Of a stretch of 64,000 nt of DNA, positions 58,669 through 64,000 are shown in pieces. The notes below the pieces were generated by a model. The model was not told where the DNA came from. It saw only the letters and a list, made by a program, of their open reading frames with translations, and searched no databases. Every line of letters starts with the position of its first letter. Within the stretch, counting starts at the first letter, position 1. This DNA is from Polytrichum commune. Taxonomy: Eukaryota; Streptophyta; Polytrichopsida; Polytrichales; Polytrichaceae. The position numbers and the translations under genes were made by a program. The DNA lies in assembly GCA_950295325.1 (NCBI GenBank), contig OX485809.1, forward strand, positions 3,160,001-3,224,000, given 5' to 3'.

Positions 58669-61600
58669 ATGAAGAACCTTCTTGCGGTCTGTTTCATTAC
58701 ATTTTTGCTGTTCCTGCAATCACGTTTAGCGGCTGCGTTTCTCGTGAGCGCAGCGTCGCAAGCGTTTTCAGCAGGTCAGGCCCTGGCCTCCTCCTTCTCC
58801 TGCAATTGCTGTTTTCACTCTTTTTTTTGGGTTTTTATGTTTCAAAGTTATATGGTTGGGTCTACAATTGTGCTTATTGACCTTTTCGTGAGACCAGTCG
58901 TAAGGAGGTAGCCGTTGGAGCCTGTGCGTGAAAGCTGAAAGCTGAAAGCTGAAGGGATGAACGTGTTGGCTTATGTATGTGTGCAGGAGGACACAATGGT
59001 TACTCGGCGGAGGAATTCAACGTCATGCGACACCGCACAATTCTGCGGGACGAAGTTGCGGCAAGGTTGCAAGAGCTCGGCAATGTAAATTTACTCTCTC
59101 TCTCTCTCTCTATATATATTTATGTATATCTCTGTGGACACAGGGAATCGGGACGGATCTGCTGACTTTTGCAACAAATTGCAACAAATTCCTCGTGTAT
59201 GTGTGTGCAAGATAGATAGAGTCTGTTAGTTTACAGAGGTTACCATAGTTGCCTTCTATTGAGCGTTTTGTCTTCATGGCTACTCAACATTGTGCTTACA
59301 TTGTGGCATGGTTACGTTGTGTTTGTTTGCAGGTAAGTGACTCGAACGAGTTTCTGGAACGCACATTTCTTAGCCCCGCCGCTGTGAGGGCCGGCCTCCT
59401 GATTTCGTCGTGGATGAGAGACGCTGGTCTTTTCACGTATGTACCCAGCCCCCTGCCAAGTCTTGCAGAGAGAGAGAGAGAGAGAGAGAGAGGTTTCATT
59501 GAGCTGGAAATTGTCCATTCCTCTGTGCAGATATTAGCTGTGCTGTTTTCATGGTTGGGGTTTGGCAGCAAGTCTGAAAGATTGAATTTGTTGGGATTGC
59601 AGATGGGAAGATGCTATGGGAAACGTGCATGGTCGCTCCAACGGTGCCAACGCCACTGCACCGGCTCTTCTCCTAGGCTCTCATTATGTATGCACTTCAC
59701 TCTTCAGATTTATCCCTTCATTGATATATACATGTATGTATGTATGTGTGTGTGTGTGTTCAGTGAACTTGTTTGGTTTCTGAACATTCTCCCTCTTAAA
59801 CATTTGTGGATTTCTCTCTTCCACACATCTTCGTACTGCAAAAACCGTTTAGGTGTGGAGTGTTCCTCCTCTTCATGAATCTTCTGGAAGGATGTTAAAG
59901 AAGAGGATGGTGTTGTGTGTATTTTCGCATTTACCGAGCTCATTGGTGGGGTTGATGCAACAGGACACAGTCATCGATGCAGGAAAGTATGATGGTGCAT
60001 TGGGTATTGTTGCAGCAATTGCAGCTGTCAAGGCTTTGAAAGCGGAGGGAAAATTGCAACAGTTTCCTCGTCCCATTGAGGTTGGTTCTGCTCAACTTTG
60101 TCTCCACAGTAGAAATGGAGTCATGTCCTGCGGCTTCCTTTGTTTCTGGCTCATCGAAGATAGGAATTGGAAACTGACCGTGTCGGTCGAATACAGATTA
60201 TTGCGTTTAGTGATGAGGAGGGAGTTCGATTCCAGACCACATTCCTTGGAAGCAGTGCTGTTTCGGGAACTTTCAAGCCTAAGTACTTGATGGGCGAAGA
60301 TGCAAGGTTAGTTCACTACTTCCATAGCATTTTCTTACTCCATGACACCACATGCACACGATTCAATGTAAATTTTTGAGAAGTAGGAAACACTTGTTTT
60401 CACTTTGACTATGAGGAAGAACATGTAACACTATGCTGCTGAGGTAGATCCCTGACGCGAAGAAGCGGGGTGGATCTTATAATTTTGCATACATTTGCAA
60501 TGTTTTCAGTGAGAGTTGCCTAGAACTACCTTCTTGGTGTATGTGAGAGTAGGTTCTAAATTAAATATATGTACTATCTTGTCATTTCAGAGGAATATCT
60601 GTTGGAGCTGCTCTGAAGGCGGCCTCACATGAAGGGAGTATGGAAAGCGTTGCAGCTATCAGATACAAGCCTGATTCAGTTTGGGGTTACGTTGAGGTAT
60701 GAAACTGCTTCCATTGTCAAAGCCGCTATTTCAGTGTCCATCTTTTGAAGGAGACATTGAAATTAATTGCTGCCCGTGGGAATGTCTGTGCAGTTGCATA
60801 TAGAACAGGGGCCTGTTCTGGAAGCAGAAGGGCTTCCCTTAGGAGTTGTTGAAGCAATTGCTGGTCAAACACGGTTAACGGTGAGCATCATGAACACTCA
60901 TGTTTCTTACCTCTTGTCTTTGAATATGGGTTGTTTGTTTGCAATCCTGGCCTTGGCTGTGACGCTATTCTCATGAAATGCTGAACTTATTGGAGTCATC
61001 CTCCCTAACTCTATGGGACGTCAAGTTGGGAGTTGGTTCCCGATGCTTTTCATTTGGTTGTTTTGCATACAATACATATCGTTTTTTTCCTTCTTGTGAT
61101 AGTGCATGCTTGGAGGTAGTGTTCGAATTTTAATGACGAGCAACCTATTTCATGCAGTTCATTAGAGAGCCAAATTCATTTTAGTAGCACCTCTTGGCAT
61201 GCCAACATGAGTTTGATCCTCAATGAACCGATATACAATTTACTTCGTTTATATTTCCACACTAACTCCAAATATGGATCTTGAACTTACCGAACATGGA
61301 AGGTGTTGTATACAAATCAACCAACTCCCGACCAAAAGTCATTTTGAGTTAGAGGATAACTCCATAACTACGAGTCTACCTCTAGTCAACTAATTTTGTT
61401 GCAGCATGTTTGTACTCTATGAATTCTTACAGTTTGTAACCACTGGATCTTTACTAACCTGATGGGTTTTGGGTTTTTGTGTGTAAAAGGTGCGAGTTCG
61501 GGGATCACAAGGACATGCAGGCACAGTGCCCATGACAATGCGGAGGGATCCTATGATAGCAGCTGCCCAATCTATTGTGGCCATTGAGAATATCTGCACG

Positions 61601-62748
61601 CATCCTGAAAAAGCAAGAGCTGGGAGTCGAGGCTCCAGTACCATGTCATATGCTGTGAACCACGCAGGTGCAATCGTGTGTACAGTTGGAGAGATTCATT
61701 CATGGCCGGGTGCGAGCAATGTCATTCCTGGAGAGGTAAAGGCTTCTGCCTTCAGCTAGTAATTTTTGTTTTGATACTTTGTGTACCTTAACAACGGTTT
61801 GCATTACCTTTGGATTTGTTATTGGTTGTTCTAAATTACTTTATTTTATTTTTGTAAGCAGGTTATGTTTACAATTGATGTGAGGACCAAAGACGATATA
61901 CAGCGGGAGCTTGACACCAGGCGAATTGAGCGCCAAATCTCCATAATATGTAACAAGCGAGGTGTAGTATGCAATATTGAGAGAAAGGTACAGCAGTCTA
62001 CTGGAACCTTTGGGACATTTTGTAGTATTTATCTCCTTTGTATCCACATGCTTCCAATTTTGAAGTTATTTTTATGGTGACTTAATCTATAAGCTGGAGA
62101 TGATGAGTCTTGGATTTAGTGTTGATGTTCTGTACAATTGATGTGCTGCAGCATGAGGCGAATGCTACCTCTTGTACCAAATCATTGAGTGATCAGTTGG
62201 AGGCAGCAGCCCAGATAGCCATGAAGGAGTTGCCACCATTTCAGAGAAATATTGCTTTACTGGAGGAACGGCAGGGGACATTGACAGTCCCAACACTTGT
62301 TAGTGGTGCTGGTCATGATGCAATGGCAATGTCACATCTCACCCAGGTCAGTCTCATTTTATTTTACATTTCTAAATTATGTTGAAACTGCAGTTTAACT
62401 ATATTGTTGGGTTTCTTGGACAGGGTTACTTATCTCAATTCTCTTGAACAAAGAGAAGTAGGCTTCTAGAGTGCAAAGTAAAAGCTAAGTAGCAGTCTTT
62501 TAAAGTTTTCTGCAGCATAGACAGTAGTCTTCAAAAGTCCTCTAAAAGTTTAGAACCTTTGTTAACTTCTTACCAAAGTTCTTATCAAGAATTATGGTCA
62601 TCTTTTGCAGGTGGGAATGCTGTTCATGAGATGCACAGGTGGTATCAGCCACTCCCCTGCGGAGCATGTGTTAGATGATGATATCTGGGCTGGCAGCTTT
62701 GCACTTCTTCGTTTCCTGGAGGGTGCTCTTGGTGACCTATCCTCATAG
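58669..62748 (+). CDS. AAH: allantoate amidohydrolase (allantoate deiminase), 12 exons
   Basis: Exons: 58669-58774, 58987-59084, 59333-59436, 59603-59687, 59964-60080, 60197-60306, 60591-60696, 60794-60880, 61490-61735, 61862-61987, 62152-62346, 62611-62748. They join in phase to 505 codons and a TAG, and all introns are GT-AG. The enzyme (M20 metallohydrolase family, Mn-dependent, ER-located in plants) converts allantoate to ureidoglycine, CO2 and ammonia during purine catabolism. Residues 1-23 are a hydrophobic signal peptide. Seen motifs: GSHYD (H130), KYDG (D141), SDEEG (E177, E178), HIEQGP (H244), GHAGTVP (H280), GAGHDAM (H450), HSPAEH (H474). By family knowledge H130, D141, E178, H244 and H474 are metal ligands and E177 the base. 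The DEEGVRF, GQTRL and HSPAEHVLDDD stretches match AAH rather than ureidoglycolate amidohydrolase. The start at 58669 was chosen for the signal peptide, although the frame is open upstream to 58228. Confidence 0.93.
58775..62610 (+). other. AAH: the 11 introns of AAH
   Basis: Sizes in order are 212, 248, 166, 276, 116, 284, 97, 609, 126, 164 and 264 bp; phases are 1, 0, 2, 0, 0, 2, 0, 0, 0, 0, 0. Introns 2, 3 and 4 carry CT (59094-59111), GA (59467-59492) and TG (59745-59759) microsatellites. Intron 8 is the only long one, with no recognisable element in it. Confidence 0.9.
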
Positions 62749-62910
62749 GTGCATGCACGTGGTGCCTCTGGGTGATTTTTTACCAATGAGGTAGTTGTAT
62801 ATATCAAAGGAGGTAACTGTAAAGAAAGTATTTTATTCATAGTTGGGGAACCCACGTATTTTTTTTAGTATTTGTGTCTGTACAGAAATTAAAGATGTGC
62901 TTTTACCATT
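62749..62910 (+). terminator. AAH: AAH 3' UTR with candidate poly(A) signal
   Basis: AT-rich sequence follows the TAG. ATTAAA at 62888-62893 is a plausible near-upstream element about 140 bp past the stop. A canonical AATAAA also occurs at 63682-63687, so a much longer 3' UTR is possible. Confidence 0.45.
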
Positions 62911-64000
62911 CAACTTAGGTCTAGCATAAGATACTAGATCTGCAGAGCCGTCAAAGGACTTGGGTCAAGATTCCTTGACCCTATCCAAAATTATTGATTT
63001 GAACATTTCCAGTTGACACTGGACTGTGATTTTGTACCAAGGACGCCATTTTCCGCCTATTAATATGAAGGAAAGACGATTTATTCATTATTCTACATTT
63101 GTGACTGGTTGTTGTCCAACAGCTTTCCCGGTATGTATGGCAAGCTGTTTGATAGGTAAGGAGGTATACATACTTGAAGATTGGGCTACTCTTTTAAATT
63201 GAAGATGGAGGTCGCAATGTTTGAGTCCTTTGAAACTTGTCACCATGCTTGACCTTCTACAGCAACAGACTTTGCATGCTTAGGAAGGGATCCTTCACAA
63301 AGGAGGAAATTTTGACACAAAGTTTCAGCACTTGCAACGAGTGATTTTACCAGCCATCTCTGTTGAGAAAGGTTTGGCCAAGGACTCCCAGAAGAAGATA
63401 AGATATTTTGTGCTCTCTTCTGTTTCTTTTTCATTTTATGAGTGGAGACTAGTACTGTAGTGGCATCTCATAATCTGGAGAACAAGCAATAGATAATGTC
63501 TCAGAAACAAGGTGTAGTTTGAAGAATAGGAACATTCTTCTCCTGTTGCTTGCATATCTCCTATGGTGTTGATACATACCCGTCAAGGTTTAACAGCTCT
63601 GCAGCACCAACTCAGTGTCTAGCTAAAGATTCAGTCGACATTTTTTGAACTCATATAACATGGCGTTTTAAGTCTTGTAACAATAAAACATCAAAACAGA
63701 AGGTGAATGCTTGGCAGGCGTTCATTCAATGTTGATGTGATTGAATCTATGTGAAATTAATGTGGATATATGAATTTAGGGGTATTGGATGATAGAATCA
63801 GGCAAGCAGCCTTGCAATGTTCTTAATACATTATAATTATATGTTTAGAAAGAGGTTGGTTCAATTGTTAAGGATTTTGTTGTCTAGCACCTGCCATTGG
63901 GGGGTGTAGTGTCTGGGCTCTACATAGCCATCACTGTTTTCACCCTCCCTTGGTAGGTGCTACGAAACCTCACCCAATTGTTGAGTGAGGTGTCAAAACG
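62911..64000. other. downstream region, nothing recognised
   Basis: No further gene start is visible to the window edge. The last 150 bp (GCACCTGCCATTGGGGGG, CCCTTGGTAGGTGCTACG) contain a short inverted pair and may be the edge of a repeat. Confidence 0.4.

Noticed and set aside
58669-62748. Ureidoglycolate amidohydrolase as the identity of the gene
   Set aside because: The related enzyme has different sequence around the metal sites (for example, no SDEEGVRF or HSPAEHVLDDD stretch as in AAH, by family knowledge). This protein follows AAH throughout.
1-64000. CRISPR array, operon, ribosome binding sites, rRNA
   Set aside because: The window is eukaryotic nuclear DNA; no such feature is present.

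Overview
The window is nuclear plant DNA. It has one intact, intron-rich gene at the right-hand end and about 58 kb of AT-rich DNA packed with decayed transposable elements. The evidence for a land plant is the gene itself (plant-type allantoate amidohydrolase with GT-AG introns), a classic Stowaway MITE, L1-type LINE remnants and hAT debris. I cannot name the species. The unusual LINE and coiled-coil repeat families make a non-seed plant (for example a bryophyte) a reasonable guess, but that is inference only.

Layout. Positions 1-3.4 kb: C-terminal part of a decayed LINE, split by a TA-flanked pogo/Tigger-like element. 3.4-16 kb: dispersed repeats, short inverted-repeat elements (TACACTA-type, a TTAA-flanked one, a Stowaway), homopolymer and microsatellite tracts. 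16-18.3 kb: low-grade ORFs that I do not recognise. 18.8-29.3 kb: dense, nested mobile DNA. This includes a hAT-like element with 8-bp target duplications, several Harbinger/Tourist-like elements with TWA duplications, a 1.2-kb pogo-like element and a nearly perfect 335-bp foldback. 29.3-37.7 kb: mostly blank, with a fragment of an odd LINE family, a coiled-coil repeat ORF and a LINE tail. 37.7-42.4 kb: two more Harbinger-like elements, a second hAT-like element inside a duplicated repeat, and a LINE zinc-finger/tail remnant. 44.6-46.9 kb: hAT transposase debris (minus strand) and a pogo-like element keeping a C-terminal transposase tail. 47-50.2 kb: TACACTA, TWA and TTAA elements. 51.1-54.7 kb: minus-strand remnant of a LINE that appears to carry the zinc-finger and endonuclease signature of the restriction-like-endonuclease type, then a coiled-coil repeat ORF. 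55.8-57.8 kb: a degenerate repeat array and a foldback just upstream of the gene.

The gene (58669-62748, plus strand, 12 exons, 505 codons) encodes allantoate amidohydrolase (allantoate deiminase), an M20-family metallohydrolase of purine-ring catabolism with an N-terminal signal peptide. All 11 introns obey GT-AG, all exon phases join without a frameshift, and every metal/catalytic motif expected for the family is present, so it is very probably functional. Nothing else in the window looks like a functional host gene. The rest is best read as layered insertions, several of which can be proved from the sequence because an unoccupied copy of the target lies elsewhere in the same window.
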